Shown here piece after piece: positions 9,290 through 18,625 of a stretch of 64,000 nucleotides of DNA. The stretch is from positions 23,431 to 87,430 of the forward strand of contig NZ_CANKYW010000010.1 in assembly GCF_947488135.1 (NCBI RefSeq), read 5' to 3'. The stretch's first letter is position 1; each line of letters starts with the position of its first letter. This DNA is from an uncultured Marivita sp. GTDB taxonomy: Bacteria > Pseudomonadota > Alphaproteobacteria > Rhodobacterales > Rhodobacteraceae. The notes beneath the pieces are model-generated. The model saw only the letters and a program-made list of their open reading frames with translations. It did not search any database and was not told the origin of the DNA. A program made the translations under genes and the position numbers.

Positions 9290-9592
9290 ATGGGACGGAT
9301 CATCATGGCGATCTATGTGTGTGGTGCCCTGACCGCCTGCGAACAATCGACACCGGATAAAAGCGTCGACCGCGGTTGGGACGAAAAGCCACTGAGCAAC
9401 CTGCAAGCCGGGATCTGGATCGACCCGAACGGCTGCGACCACTGGATCATCGACGACGGCGTTGAAGGCTACCTCTCGCCGCGCCTCGATCCGAATGGCA
9501 GGCCGGTCTGTTCCGGCAGCAACGGCGAACGCAACACCGCTATTGGTGATTTCAAAGGCGGCTCTACATCTTTGATCGGGGATGCATTGTGA
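9290..9592 (+). CDS. Small lipoprotein sharing a domain with its neighbour
   Basis: ATG 9290 has AAGGAG 7 bases upstream and begins a 100-residue protein with a lipoprotein signal: LTAC, with the acylated Cys at about position 17. The mature part repeats the domain of the upstream OmpA-type protein: GIWIDPNGCDHW and DDGVEGY correspond to GIWIDPDGCEHW and DDGVEGF, with the trailing PVC also shared. It lacks the OmpA domain. The pair is separated by 11 bases and looks like a tandem duplication followed by loss of the C-terminal domain. Function is unknown. Confidence 0.72.
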   Translation: MGRIIMAIYVCGALTACEQSTPDKSVDRGWDEKPLSNLQAGIWIDPNGCDHWIIDDGVEGYLSPRLDPNGRPVCSGSNGERNTAIGDFKGGSTSLIGDAL

Positions 9593-9667
9593 CGGAAGGG
9601 GTGACCGCTTGCACTGCGTGATGGAACTTGACACCCTGTTCTCGACACCTTTGCACCGGAGACCCGC

Positions 9668-10645
9668 GTGACCACAGACACCTTGTCAGAAGCGCTTGTA
9701 GAATTCCCAGATAACCGTTTGCTCATCGACCTTTGCGGCGAATACGACCGCAACCTGACCGAGATCGAAACCCGGCTCGGGGTTCAGATTCTGCGTCGCG
9801 GGAATCAGTTGGCTATCCACGGGGAACCGGACGCCCAAAGCGAGGCGCGCGATGTTCTGATGGCGCTCTACCAGCGGCTCGAACAAGGGCGCAGCGTGTC
9901 ACCCGGCGACATCGACCGCGAATTCCGCATGGCCGCCGAAGAGGTCGACGCGGACGCTCAGATCGAAATGTTCGAAGGCGGCCCGGTCGAGATCAAGACC
10001 CGCAAGAAACTGGTAGAACCGCGCACCGACGCGCAAAAGGCCTATGTCCGCTCGCTGTTCGAAAACGAACTGGCGTTCGGCATCGGCCCGGCGGGCACGG
10101 GCAAGACCTACCTCGCCGTCGCCGTGGGCGTGAACATGTTCATCACCGGCCAGGTCGACAAGATCATCCTCAGCCGTCCGGCGGTCGAAGCGGGCGAAAA
10201 GCTGGGCTACCTCCCCGGTGACATGAAGGACAAGGTCGATCCCTACATGCAGCCGCTCTACGACGCGCTGAACGATTTTCTGCCGGGCAAGCAGCTTGCC
10301 AAGATGATCGAGGAAAAAACGGTCGAGATCGCGCCCCTGGCCTTCATGCGCGGGCGCACCCTGTCCAATGCCTTCGTCGTTCTGGACGAGGCCCAGAACG
10401 CCACCTCGATGCAGATGAAGATGTTCCTGACCCGTCTTGGCGAAGGCTCGCGCATGGTGATCACCGGCGACCGCACCCAGATCGACCTGCCGCGCGGCGT
10501 GGCGTCGGGTCTGTCCGATGCGGAACGCCTGCTGAAAACCATCCCGAAAATCAGCTTCAACTACTTCACCTCGAAGGACGTGGTGCGCCATCCTCTCGTG
10601 GCGGCGATCATCGAGGCCTACGAAAAAGACGCGGAAACGCCCTGA
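9668..10645 (+). CDS. phoH: PhoH-like ATPase
   Basis: This 325-residue protein has an N-terminal KH-like segment and a PhoH ATPase domain: Walker A GPAGTGKT at 140-147 and Walker B FVVLDEAQN around 236-244 with Asp240-Glu241. The GTG start has GGAG 6 bases upstream. PhoH-family proteins of this type sit beside ybeY, corC and lnt in many proteobacteria and are linked to RNA metabolism, although the exact reaction is unsettled. The same order is seen here. Confidence 0.9.
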   Translation: MTTDTLSEALVEFPDNRLLIDLCGEYDRNLTEIETRLGVQILRRGNQLAIHGEPDAQSEARDVLMALYQRLEQGRSVSPGDIDREFRMAAEEVDADAQIEMFEGGPVEIKTRKKLVEPRTDAQKAYVRSLFENELAFGIGPAGTGKTYLAVAVGVNMFITGQVDKIILSRPAVEAGEKLGYLPGDMKDKVDPYMQPLYDALNDFLPGKQLAKMIEEKTVEIAPLAFMRGRTLSNAFVVLDEAQNATSMQMKMFLTRLGEGSRMVITGDRTQIDLPRGVASGLSDAERLLKTIPKISFNYFTSKDVVRHPLVAAIIEAYEKDAETP

Positions 10646-10675
10646 TCTTCATCTTGCCAGATAAACTCCGGGGGT

Positions 10676-10693
10676 TTGGGGGCTGACCCCCAA
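10676..10693 (+). repeat. Intergenic G-run/C-run hairpin before ybeY
   Basis: TTGGGGG (10676-10682), CTGA and CCCCCAA (10687-10693) form a perfect 7-bp stem with a 4-base loop directly before the ybeY start. The flanking CTCCGGGGG resembles short GC-rich elements that I recall as frequent in Rhodobacteraceae intergenic regions. It could modulate read-through from phoH into ybeY. Confidence 0.5.
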
Positions 10694-10702
10694 GAGCGCA
10701 AC

Positions 10703-11209
10703 GTGACCAGACTGACCGACATAATGATCGAGGACGCGCGCTGGCAATCCGTTGGCCTTGAGCCGCTTGCCGAAAACGCAGCCGTCAACACGTTGAAATT
10801 CCTAGACCTTCCCGTTGAAGGCTATGAGATCGCGGTTCTGGCCTGCGATGATGCCCGCATCGCGGACCTGAACGCCGAGTTTCGCGAAAAGCCGACGCCG
10901 ACCAATGTCCTGAGCTGGCCAGCTTACGATCTTGCCCCCGAGGTCGACGGCGACGTGCCCGATCCGCTTCCACCACCCGATCCGATGATGGGCGAAAGTC
11001 TCGGCGACATCGCCATCGCCTATGACACCTGCCTGCGGGAAGCCCGGATCGGCGACAAACCGCTTGCGGATCACGTGACGCATCTGGTCGTTCATGCGGT
11101 TTTGCATCTCTTGGGCTATGATCACCTTCGTGACCGCGATGCCACGCTGATGGAAGGGTTGGAGACCCGCATACTTGGCAAAATGGGTATTGCGGACCCA
11201 TATATGTAA
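10703..11209 (+). CDS. ybeY: YbeY, 16S rRNA maturation endoribonuclease
   Basis: YbeY is a zinc-dependent RNase for 16S rRNA 3'-end maturation and ribosome quality control. The 168-residue protein shows the signature H-x3-H-x5-H as His131, His135 and His141 in VVHAVLHLLGYDH, plus the conserved Arg of FREKPTPTNVL near 61. GTG 10703 is preferred to the TTG at 10676, which lies inside a hairpin and would add unrelated residues. It lies between phoH and corC as is usual. Confidence 0.9.
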   Translation: MTRLTDIMIEDARWQSVGLEPLAENAAVNTLKFLDLPVEGYEIAVLACDDARIADLNAEFREKPTPTNVLSWPAYDLAPEVDGDVPDPLPPPDPMMGESLGDIAIAYDTCLREARIGDKPLADHVTHLVVHAVLHLLGYDHLRDRDATLMEGLETRILGKMGIADPYM

Positions 11210-11247
11210 TAGTACGGGCCAGTTGGCCTTCACCGGAACAGGAAAAA

Positions 11248-12183
11248 ATGGGCGATAACGACGACTCGTCTAACGCAGCGCACGGCGCGCATGAGACGGA
11301 CGAACAGACACAGGGACGTGGAATAGTGACACGTCTGCGCAATTGGCTCGGTGGTGCGGACGACACCACGGAAGATCCACCCACGCCAGAGGTTGCACGC
11401 GCAATCTCTCCTATCCACGGGATGATGAATCTCCGCCGGATGCGGGTTGAGGACGTGGCTGTGCCGCGCGCCGACATCGTGTCGGTTCCTGACACCATCA
11501 CACGCGATGAATTGGTCAAGGTGTTCCGCGAAAGCGGCATGACGCGCGTACCGGTTTACAGCGGAACGCTCGATACACCTGTCGGCATGGCGCATCTCAA
11601 GGATTTCGCGCTGAAGCACGGCTTCAACGGGTCAGGCGAAGATTTCGACCTGACACAAATCCTGCGCCCTCTGGTTTTCGTGCCACCCTCCATGCCCATT
11701 GGCGTGCTTTTGGCCAAGATGCAGACCGAGCGTCGGCATATGGCGCTGGTGATCGATGAATATGGCGGTGTCGACGGCTTGGTGACGATCGAGGACCTCA
11801 TCGAACAGGTCATCGGCGAGATCGAGGATGAGCACGACCTGGACGAGGGCACCAATTTCTCGCGCGAGAAGCCCGGCGTGTACCTCGCTTTCGCGCGAAC
11901 CCCGCTCGAGGAGTTCGAGGCCGAGATCGGGCTGAACCTGACCGATCACGATGATATCGACGGCGAAGAGATCGACACGCTTGGGGGGCTGGTCTTCATG
12001 CTGGCCGGTCACGTGCCCGCGCGCGGCGAAGTCGTGCCGCATCCCGAGGGGCCGGAATTCGAAGTGATCGACGCCGATCCGCGCCGCATCAAGCGGATGC
12101 GGGTCCGGCTCAGCACGACCGCCAAAGGCGACAACGCCCGCGCGCGTGAGGCGTCCAAAGCCGCAACCGCGACCACTGCCTGA
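11248..12183 (+). CDS. CorC/YbeX-type CBS-domain protein
   Basis: This 311-residue cytoplasmic protein has paired CBS domains (about 75-200) and a C-terminal CorC/HlyC domain (about 215-300), with the conserved VIDEYGGVDGLVTIEDL stretch. There is no DUF21 membrane domain, so it is the soluble CorC (YbeX) type, not a full exporter. Related proteins are associated with Mg/Co efflux or ribosome function. It lies between ybeY and lnt in the conserved cluster, 4 bases before the lnt start. Confidence 0.86.
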   Translation: MGDNDDSSNAAHGAHETDEQTQGRGIVTRLRNWLGGADDTTEDPPTPEVARAISPIHGMMNLRRMRVEDVAVPRADIVSVPDTITRDELVKVFRESGMTRVPVYSGTLDTPVGMAHLKDFALKHGFNGSGEDFDLTQILRPLVFVPPSMPIGVLLAKMQTERRHMALVIDEYGGVDGLVTIEDLIEQVIGEIEDEHDLDEGTNFSREKPGVYLAFARTPLEEFEAEIGLNLTDHDDIDGEEIDTLGGLVFMLAGHVPARGEVVPHPEGPEFEVIDADPRRIKRMRVRLSTTAKGDNARAREASKAATATTA

Positions 12184-12187
12184 TCGC

Positions 12188-13675
12188 ATGAGGTTTATCC
12201 GCCGCGTCGGCGCGCTGTGCCTTGGTGCTGCGTTTGCTTTAGGGCAGCCGCCCTTCGATCTGTGGTGGGTGGCGGTCTCGGCGCTGGTTGGCGTCTTCGC
12301 GCTCTTGCACTGGGATCACAGGCCCAAATCCGCAGCCTGGACCGGCTGGGTGTTCGGCGTCGGCTATTTCTCGCTTTCGCTGCACTGGATACTCGAGCCG
12401 TTCCAGGTGGACGCCGCGACGACCGGCTGGATGGCGCCTTTTGCCCTCGTGGGACTGGCCGCCGGGCTTGCGCTGCTATGGGCGCTTGCGTTCTGGCTCG
12501 GACGCAGGGTCGGCTTCGGGCCGTTCTTCATCGCAGTCTCTTGGGCCGCACTGGAGTTCGCGCGGGCCTATATGCTGACCGGGTTTCCGTGGGGCCTTGT
12601 GGGCTATGTCTGGGCACCGACCGGAATGGCGCAGTGGCACGCCGTGATCGGCCCGCACGGCCTGACCTTGGTCACGCTGCTGGTCGCGGCGCTGATCGCG
12701 CAGGGTGTGGTGACACATGCGCCGCTGAAGGTCGGCGGCGGCATTTTTGCGGTCGCGGCGCTCTACGGCGCGGCAATCTGGATGACACCAGGGTCGCAAG
12801 ACCAGACGGACAGGCCGGTGGTGCGCCTGATCCAACCGAACGCGCCGCAGCATCAGAAATGGGACCGCAATTTCATCCCGATCTTCTTCAATCGGCAAGT
12901 GGATTTCACCGCGCAATTGCCGAAGCCCGACCTGATCGTCTGGCCCGAAACCGCCGTGCCGAACCTACTCGACATGGCCGGACCCGCGCTCGAGGTCATC
13001 GCCGATGCCGCCGCCGGGACGCCGGTTGTCCTTGGTATCCAGCGCGAGGAGGAAGGCAGCTACTACAATTCCCTGATCACGCTCGACCGTACGGGAGCGG
13101 TGTCCGAACTGTACGACAAACATCACCTCGTGCCATTCGGAGAATACATGCCCGCGGCATCGCTTTTTGCGCGTTTCAACATCCTCGGCCTCGCCGCGCG
13201 GGCGGATGCGGGGTATTCGGCGGGGCCAGGGCCTGCGCTGATCGACCTTGGGGTCTTGGGCCGGGCGCTGCCGCTGATCTGCTACGAGGCGGTGTTTCCG
13301 CAGGATGTGAACGGCGCGCCTTCGCGCCCGGATGTGCTGCTTCAGATCACCAACGACGCGTGGTTCGGCACCCGTGCCGGACCGCAACAGCACCTTGCCC
13401 AGGCCCGGCTCCGCGCCATTGAACAAGGTCTGCCGATGATCCGGGTGGCAAACACCGGCATCTCGGCGGTCATTGATCCAGCGGGTCGCATCGTGGACTC
13501 CCTACCGCTCGGTCGGGCCGGGTTTCTCGACGTCGCGGTGCCCGCGCCATTGGCTCCGACGCTCTACAGCAGAACCGGCGATTGGTTCGCCTTCGCGGCG
13601 CTTCTTGTGGTTTTTGGGACTCTGATCGGTCTGGAACGTCGCAATCCCATTGACCCCACTGCGCGCGACGCGTAA
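12188..13675 (+). CDS. lnt: Lnt, apolipoprotein N-acyltransferase
   Basis: Lnt adds the third acyl chain to the N-terminal Cys of lipoproteins in the inner membrane. The 495-residue protein has an N-terminal multi-span membrane region (about 5-200) and a nitrilase-like domain with the triad Glu254 (WPETAVP), Lys311 (YDKHHLVPFGEY) and Cys365 (ICYEAVFP). ATG 12188 is preferred over an in-frame start inside corC because a hydrophobic helix follows directly. Confidence 0.94.
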   Translation: MRFIRRVGALCLGAAFALGQPPFDLWWVAVSALVGVFALLHWDHRPKSAAWTGWVFGVGYFSLSLHWILEPFQVDAATTGWMAPFALVGLAAGLALLWALAFWLGRRVGFGPFFIAVSWAALEFARAYMLTGFPWGLVGYVWAPTGMAQWHAVIGPHGLTLVTLLVAALIAQGVVTHAPLKVGGGIFAVAALYGAAIWMTPGSQDQTDRPVVRLIQPNAPQHQKWDRNFIPIFFNRQVDFTAQLPKPDLIVWPETAVPNLLDMAGPALEVIADAAAGTPVVLGIQREEEGSYYNSLITLDRTGAVSELYDKHHLVPFGEYMPAASLFARFNILGLAARADAGYSAGPGPALIDLGVLGRALPLICYEAVFPQDVNGAPSRPDVLLQITNDAWFGTRAGPQQHLAQARLRAIEQGLPMIRVANTGISAVIDPAGRIVDSLPLGRAGFLDVAVPAPLAPTLYSRTGDWFAFAALLVVFGTLIGLERRNPIDPTARDA

Positions 13676-13690
13676 CGCAGAGCATCATTC

Positions 13691-13736
13691 CCGTCACAAC
13701 GGCTTCCTGACGTGACGGCAGACCCTAATGGAGCAC
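13691..13736 (+). promoter_or_regulatory. SAM/SAH riboswitch upstream of metK
   Basis: CCGTCAC (13691-13697) and GTGACGG (13712-13718) form a 7-bp stem around a 14-base loop containing ACGGCTTCCTG. An A-rich linker and AATGGAGCA lead into the ATG at 13739. The loop pyrimidines (TTCC) can pair with GGAG at 13730-13733, which is also the Shine-Dalgarno of metK. This stem, loop sequence and pseudoknot are the signature of the SAM/SAH riboswitch class known from metK leaders of Rhodobacterales. Ligand binding would hide the ribosome binding site and lower MetK synthesis. Confidence 0.92.
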
Positions 13737-13738
13737 GC

Positions 13739-14920
13739 ATGTCCCGACAGAATTACATCTTCACCTCGGAATCCGTTTCCGAGGGCCACCCGGATAAGGT
13801 CTGTGACCGTATCTCGGACGCGATCCTCGACGCGTTTCTCAGCGAAGAGCCCGAAGCGCGGGTCGCTTGCGAAACCTTCGCCACGACGAACCGTGTCATC
13901 ATCGGCGGCGAGGTGGGGCTGTCGGATCAGAACCGCCTGCAAACCTACATGGACCGCATCCCCGATATCGCGCGCGCGTGTATCAAGGATATCGGATACG
14001 AGCAGTCCGAGTTCCATCACGCCACCTGCGAGATCACCAATCTGCTGCATCAACAGTCGGCGCATATCGCGCAAGGCGTGAACGCCAGCAGCAACAAGGA
14101 CGAGGGTGCCGGCGATCAGGGCATCATGTTCGGCTATGCCACCAACGAGACCGACGCGCTCATGCCCGCGCCGATCCTGTTCAGCCATGCGATCCTGCGC
14201 CGTCTCGCCGAGGTGCGCAAATCCGGGGCTGAGCCGTTGCTGCGCCCGGATGCGAAATCGCAGATTTCCGTTCGCTACCAGAACGGCAAGCCGATGGGCG
14301 TCACGTCGATCGTGCTGTCGACGCAGCACGCCGACGAAAGCCAAAGCTCTGCCGACATTCGCGCGATTGTAGAACCCTATATCCGGGAGGTTTTGCCCGA
14401 CGGTTGGATCGACGAGGCAACGGAATGGTGGGTGAACCCAACGGGCACCTTCGTGATCGGTGGGCCCGATGGCGATGCGGGTCTCACGGGGCGCAAGATC
14501 ATCGTGGACACTTATGGTGGTGCCGCGCCGCACGGGGGCGGGGCGTTCTCGGGCAAGGACCCGACCAAGGTGGACCGCTCTGCCGCCTATGCCGCGCGCT
14601 ACCTGGCCAAGAACGTCGTGGCCGCAGGCATGGCCGAACGCTGCACGATCCAGCTTTCTTACGCGATCGGCGTGTCCAAGCCGCTTTCGATCTATGCCGA
14701 CACCCACGGCACCGGCGAGATCGAAGCGGCCGCCATCGAGGCGGCGATCCCGAAGGTCATGGACCTCACACCGCGCGGCATCCGCACGCATCTGGAACTG
14801 AATAAGCCGATCTACGAGCGCACGGCGGCCTATGGCCATTTCGGCCGCGCGCCCGACGCGGATGGCGGATTCAGCTGGGAACGCACCGATCTGGTCGACG
14901 CGCTGAAATCATCGGTCTGA
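13739..14920 (+). CDS. metK: MetK, S-adenosylmethionine synthetase
   Basis: MetK makes S-adenosylmethionine from ATP and methionine in the cytoplasm. The 393-residue protein shows the N-terminal ATP/metal motif [16 protein letters not shown], the methionine-loop region [12 protein letters not shown] and the C-terminal [19 protein letters not shown] 13739 is placed by the riboswitch-embedded GGAG. The product pool is probably fed back through that riboswitch. Confidence 0.97.
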   Translation: MSRQNYIFTSESVSEGHPDKVCDRISDAILDAFLSEEPEARVACETFATTNRVIIGGEVGLSDQNRLQTYMDRIPDIARACIKDIGYEQSEFHHATCEITNLLHQQSAHIAQGVNASSNKDEGAGDQGIMFGYATNETDALMPAPILFSHAILRRLAEVRKSGAEPLLRPDAKSQISVRYQNGKPMGVTSIVLSTQHADESQSSADIRAIVEPYIREVLPDGWIDEATEWWVNPTGTFVIGGPDGDAGLTGRKIIVDTYGGAAPHGGGAFSGKDPTKVDRSAAYAARYLAKNVVAAGMAERCTIQLSYAIGVSKPLSIYADTHGTGEIEAAAIEAAIPKVMDLTPRGIRTHLELNKPIYERTAAYGHFGRAPDADGGFSWERTDLVDALKSSV

Positions 14921-14933
14921 TATGACGGAAACG

Positions 14934-14950
14934 CACCGGTTCTGCCGGTG
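14934..14950 (+). terminator. Short hairpin after metK
   Basis: CACCGG (14934-14939), TTCTG and CCGGTG (14945-14950) form a 6-bp GC-rich stem 14 bases after the metK stop. No T-run follows, so termination here is likely partial at best. Confidence 0.4.
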
Positions 14951-15010
14951 ACAGCGTCTCCTCCGGCGGTTAGGCTAAGGCCACGTGAAACCCCGGAGGA
15001 GGACGCCATC

Positions 15011-15604
15011 ATGAAACATCTTGCCTTGACCCTTGCCCTGATCGGCTTTGCAGGCACGGCCGTGGCCGAGACGACCGTGGGCATCACAAAGGACATGCCC
15101 ACAGCGACCGTCGAGACCCGGAACGGCCCGGTCGAGATCGGCCGTATTCAGGACACCGAAAACGAAGTGACGGGCGAATGGGCGCGCACGTCACGGCCCT
15201 GTCCAGATTTTTGCATCCAGCCGATGACGCCGGCGGAGGGTGTGACGACCATCGGAGAGCTGGAGTTGATCGAGTTCCTGCAAGACCCCGAGACGGTCGT
15301 GGTCGACAGCCGAACGCCAGACTGGTTCGCGGGTGGTACGATCCCCGGGGCGGTCAATATCCCCTATACGTTCATCCTTGACGAGCTCGGCCAACTGGGC
15401 TGCGAGCCGGATTTCGAAGGTTGGGATTGCGATGGCGCAAAACGCGTCGCGCTGTTCTGCAACGGCATCTGGTGCGGGCAGTCCCCGACCGCCATTCGCA
15501 ACATGATCGAGGCGGGATATCCGACCGACCGGATTTTCTATTATCGCGGCGGGATGCAGGTCTGGCGCGTCCTTGGTCTGACGGTGACCGGAGGAGAAGG
15601 CTAA
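15011..15604 (+). CDS. Periplasmic rhodanese-domain protein
   Basis: ATG 15011 begins a 197-residue protein with a signal peptide ending near AVA-ETT. The rhodanese domain occupies about 80-195: DSRTPDWFAGGTIPGAVNIPY is the typical cleavage-loop region and Cys150 in the active loop FCNGIWCGQSP is the sulfur acceptor. An extra pair, Cys64 and Cys68 (CPDFC), lies before the domain and may bind metal or form a disulfide. Sulfur donor and acceptor in the periplasm are unknown. Confidence 0.82.
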   Translation: MKHLALTLALIGFAGTAVAETTVGITKDMPTATVETRNGPVEIGRIQDTENEVTGEWARTSRPCPDFCIQPMTPAEGVTTIGELELIEFLQDPETVVVDSRTPDWFAGGTIPGAVNIPYTFILDELGQLGCEPDFEGWDCDGAKRVALFCNGIWCGQSPTAIRNMIEAGYPTDRIFYYRGGMQVWRVLGLTVTGGEG

Positions 15605-15672
15605 GTCCCGGCCTTTCCTTTTGGCCGGACGCGCTATGGTTTTCCCTATCAACGACGCGAGAGGAGAAAGCC

Positions 15673-16416
15673 ATGCTCAGAACCAGCCTTGCCGTTTTGG
15701 CGCTGACCGCAACCGCCGCTCAGGCCGAGATTTCGGCGGATTACCACCGGTACACCATCGGTGATCGAGAGTACGAAGGGTACGTCGCGACCAACACCGC
15801 GATCGAGCCGAAGGGCACCGTTCTGATCGTGCACGACTGGGACGGCATGACCGAATACGAAGAGCGCCGGGCCGAGATGCTGGCGGCGCTGGGCTATACG
15901 GCCTTTGCCATCGACGTCTACGGCGCCGACGAAGACCCGCAGAGCGTTGACGAATATCGCGCGCTTTCTGGCGCGATGTACGGTGATCGCGAAGAATTCC
16001 GCATGCGTTTGATGGGCGCGATCGAAGAGGCGGCCAACATCGCGGGCGCGACCGACAGCCATGTGATGATGGGCTACTGTTTCGGCGGTGCCGCGGTTCT
16101 CGAGGCAGCGCGCGCTGGTGCAGAGCTTGACGGCTTCGTCAGCTTCCACGGCGGCCTGGGCACGCCGGACGGGCAGGACTATTCCGCCGCAAGCGCGCCG
16201 ATCATGCTGTTCCACGGCTCTGCCGACCCGGTGTCCGGCATGTCCGAACTGGCATCGCTGCTCGATCAGCTTCAAGCTGCGGGTGTGACCCACGGTGCCG
16301 AGGTGTTCGGCGGCGCACGGCATAGCTTCACCGTTTACGGATCGAGTGACTACGATCTTGTCGCCGATCAGGGCAGTTGGGAGGGACTGCAAGAGTTCCT
16401 CGACGAACGGCTATGA
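15673..16416 (+). CDS. Exported dienelactone hydrolase-family protein
   Basis: The 247-residue protein starts at ATG 15673 with GAGGAG 6 bases upstream and has a signal peptide ending near AQA-EIS. The alpha/beta-hydrolase triad of dienelactone hydrolases is visible: Cys136 (GYCFGGAA), Asp185 (GSADPVSG) and His217 (ARHSFT). A nucleophilic Cys rather than Ser supports this family. Being exported, it is unlikely to serve a chlorocatechol pathway; the substrate is unknown. Its last 4 bases overlap the next gene (ATGA). Confidence 0.82.
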   Translation: MLRTSLAVLALTATAAQAEISADYHRYTIGDREYEGYVATNTAIEPKGTVLIVHDWDGMTEYEERRAEMLAALGYTAFAIDVYGADEDPQSVDEYRALSGAMYGDREEFRMRLMGAIEEAANIAGATDSHVMMGYCFGGAAVLEAARAGAELDGFVSFHGGLGTPDGQDYSAASAPIMLFHGSADPVSGMSELASLLDQLQAAGVTHGAEVFGGARHSFTVYGSSDYDLVADQGSWEGLQEFLDERL

Positions 16417-16955
16417 TCCGGCGACTAGTCCTGATCCTCGGCCTGCTGTGGCCGGGGATGGTCATGGCGAATGATTGGGACGCGCTGGACACCCCCGGCG
16501 CGTTTGCCATCATGCGCCACGCGCTCGCGCCGGGTACTGGCGATCCGGCCGGGTTCGACGTGAACGACTGTGCGACGCAGCGCAATCTCGATGCTCGCGG
16601 GCGGGCGCAGGCCACGAGGATCGGAGAGGCCTTCGCAGAACGCGGACACAGCTTCGATGTCGTTCTCACGAGCCAATGGTGCCGTTGTCGGGATACGGCC
16701 ATGCTTCTGAACCTTGGCCCGGTTGAGGAGGTCTCCGCGTTCAATTCCTTCTTTCAGGACTTTTCCACCCGCGACCGTCAGACTGCCGCTGCGCTCACCC
16801 TGCTGGAGGACAGGTCTGACCGCCCCTTCATCGTGACCCATCAGGTCAATATCAGCGCTTTGACAGGGCAATTCACCCGTTCCGGCGAAGTCCTGATCGT
16901 GCGGCACGCGGGGGATCGGCTTGACGTGCTGGGCTCGATCCGGATCGACCCCTGA
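16413..16955 (+). CDS. Exported histidine-phosphatase-superfamily protein
   Basis: ATG 16413 overlaps the stop of the upstream hydrolase (ATGA), indicating translational coupling. The 180-residue protein has a signal peptide ending near VMA-NDW and the branch-1 histidine phosphatase motif as IMRHA, with Arg35 and His36. Further conserved parts are RNLDARGRAQA and the late VTHQVNI. The substrate is unknown. Confidence 0.78.
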   Translation: MIRRLVLILGLLWPGMVMANDWDALDTPGAFAIMRHALAPGTGDPAGFDVNDCATQRNLDARGRAQATRIGEAFAERGHSFDVVLTSQWCRCRDTAMLLNLGPVEEVSAFNSFFQDFSTRDRQTAAALTLLEDRSDRPFIVTHQVNISALTGQFTRSGEVLIVRHAGDRLDVLGSIRIDP

Positions 16956-17025
16956 CGCTTCGTTGGGTCCGAAAAACGCGAACCCTCCGTTGCGGGGGGA
17001 CGCTGCAATCGGTAAACCGCGCGCC

Positions 17026-17742
17026 ATGACACAGACCAAACATCCTTCCGGCGCCCCGTGGCGCAATTTCTACGGCCGTTTCAAAGGCAAGACCCTGCGG
17101 CCAAGCCAGAAGGATTATCTCGAAAGCGATCTCGACGCGCTCAGCCCCGGACCGGTGTCGTGGGAAGATAACCCCGAGCGGACACCGCTTGATCTTGGGT
17201 CGGTGCTCGACGGCAAACCGGTCTGGCTCGAAATCGGGTTCGGCGGAGGCGAACACCTCGTCCATCAGGCGCAGACCTACCCGGATGTCGGCATCATTGG
17301 GTGCGAGCCGTTCATCAACGGTGTGGCCATGCTGCTGGGCAAGATCCGCGAGTCCGGTGTCACCAACCTGAGGGTGTTCCCCGGCGACGCGCGGGATATG
17401 TTCGACGTCTTGCCCGAAGGATCGGTGGAAAAAGCGTTCCTGCTTTACCCCGATCCCTGGCCGAAGAAACGCCACCACCGCCGTCGGTTCGTGACGCAGG
17501 AACATCTCGAACCGCTTTACGCGGTGCTGGCACCGGGGGCCGAATTCCGTGTGGCGACCGACATTCCCGACTACGTGCGCCAGACACTGATCGAAGTGCC
17601 CAAGGCCGGGTTCGAATGGCTCGCTGAGGGGCCGGGTGATTGGCGGCACCCTTGGGATGACTGGTATTCGACCCGGTACGAGATGAAGGCGCTGAGGGAA
17701 AAACGGATGCCGCATTACATGACCTTCCGGAAACCCGCATGA
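17026..17742 (+). CDS. trmB: TrmB, tRNA (guanine-46-N7) methyltransferase
   Basis: TrmB methylates G46 in the variable loop of tRNAs using SAM. This 238-residue Rossmann-fold protein has the SAM-binding [10 protein letters not shown], the family signature [13 protein letters not shown] and the C-terminal [12 protein letters not shown] 17026 gives normal length; the open frame extends upstream into non-conserved sequence. The final bases overlap the cmk start. Confidence 0.94.
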   Translation: MTQTKHPSGAPWRNFYGRFKGKTLRPSQKDYLESDLDALSPGPVSWEDNPERTPLDLGSVLDGKPVWLEIGFGGGEHLVHQAQTYPDVGIIGCEPFINGVAMLLGKIRESGVTNLRVFPGDARDMFDVLPEGSVEKAFLLYPDPWPKKRHHRRRFVTQEHLEPLYAVLAPGAEFRVATDIPDYVRQTLIEVPKAGFEWLAEGPGDWRHPWDDWYSTRYEMKALREKRMPHYMTFRKPA

Positions 17743-18356
17743 TGTCCCCGTTCACCATCGCGATTGACGGGCCCGCCGCAGCCGGCAAAGGCACGATCAG
17801 CAAGGCGGTCGCTGCGCATTTCGATCTGGCGCATCTGGACACAGGTTTGCTGTATCGGGCCGTTGGCGCGCGGATGTTGCAGGGGGAAGACCCGATTGCT
17901 GCCGCACAAACTTTGGCGGCGGGTGATCTGGAAAACCCCGATCTGCGCACCGCCGATGTGGCACAGGCGGCGTCGAAGGTGGCGGTGATCCCCGAAGTGC
18001 GCGCGTCGTTGCTCGATTTCCAGCGTGCCTTCGCACGGCGGTCGGGCGGTGCGGTTCTGGACGGGCGGGATATCGGCACCGTGATCTGCCCGCAGGCCGA
18101 AGTGAAGCTGTTTGTCACCGCCAGCCCCGAGGTGCGGGCGACGCGGCGTCTGGCCGAGCTGTCCGACAATGGCTTCAAGACCGATTTCGAGACCGTGCTG
18201 GCAGATGTGAAAGCCCGCGACGACCGCGACATGAACCGCGCCGATGCGCCGCTGCGCCCGGCCGAGGATGCGGTGATCATCGACACGTCCGATCTGGATG
18301 TCGAAGCCGCCATCGCGGCGGCGGTCGCCGCTGTCGACGCCCGGCGTCGCGCCTGA
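17739..18356 (+). CDS. cmk: Cmk, cytidylate kinase
   Basis: Cmk phosphorylates CMP and dCMP. The 205-residue protein shows the P-loop GPAAAGKGT at about 10-18, the [10 protein letters not shown] substrate region and [15 protein letters not shown] 17739 overlaps the trmB stop (ATGATG; ATG 17742 is an alternative). As in many bacteria, cmk precedes rpsA; the aroA that often stands before it is replaced here by trmB. Confidence 0.94.
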   Translation: MMSPFTIAIDGPAAAGKGTISKAVAAHFDLAHLDTGLLYRAVGARMLQGEDPIAAAQTLAAGDLENPDLRTADVAQAASKVAVIPEVRASLLDFQRAFARRSGGAVLDGRDIGTVICPQAEVKLFVTASPEVRATRRLAELSDNGFKTDFETVLADVKARDDRDMNRADAPLRPAEDAVIIDTSDLDVEAAIAAAVAAVDARRRA

Positions 18357-18410
18357 ACCCGGAATCGCACGCGCGACCTTGCCGATATCGTGTCAGCGCG
18401 CGTCCCGGTC

Positions 18411-18439
18411 TTGCGCTGTGGGATACGCTCTGCTATGGC
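18411..18439 (+). promoter_or_regulatory. Candidate promoter of rpsA
   Basis: TTGCGC (18411-18416), a 17-base spacer and TATGGC (18434-18439) fit a sigma70 promoter. It lies in the 269-base gap between cmk and rpsA, implying a leader of about 180 bases. The leader could hold S1 autoregulatory structure, but I cannot identify one. Confidence 0.35.
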
Positions 18440-18625
18440 CCGCGCGTCGCTATAAGGCAAACAACGCCGCGAGACGAAGATCGAGCAGGGGTCGGCAACC
18501 ACCGGCCCTCTTTGTTTTGTGGACGCCTTGACCAATCCCGTTCGCCGCAAGTGCGGACATCACCCCAGACCGGCGGAGACAACCGCGCGGCCAGAAAAAT
18601 GATACGTAAAGGAAACAGACGCCAC

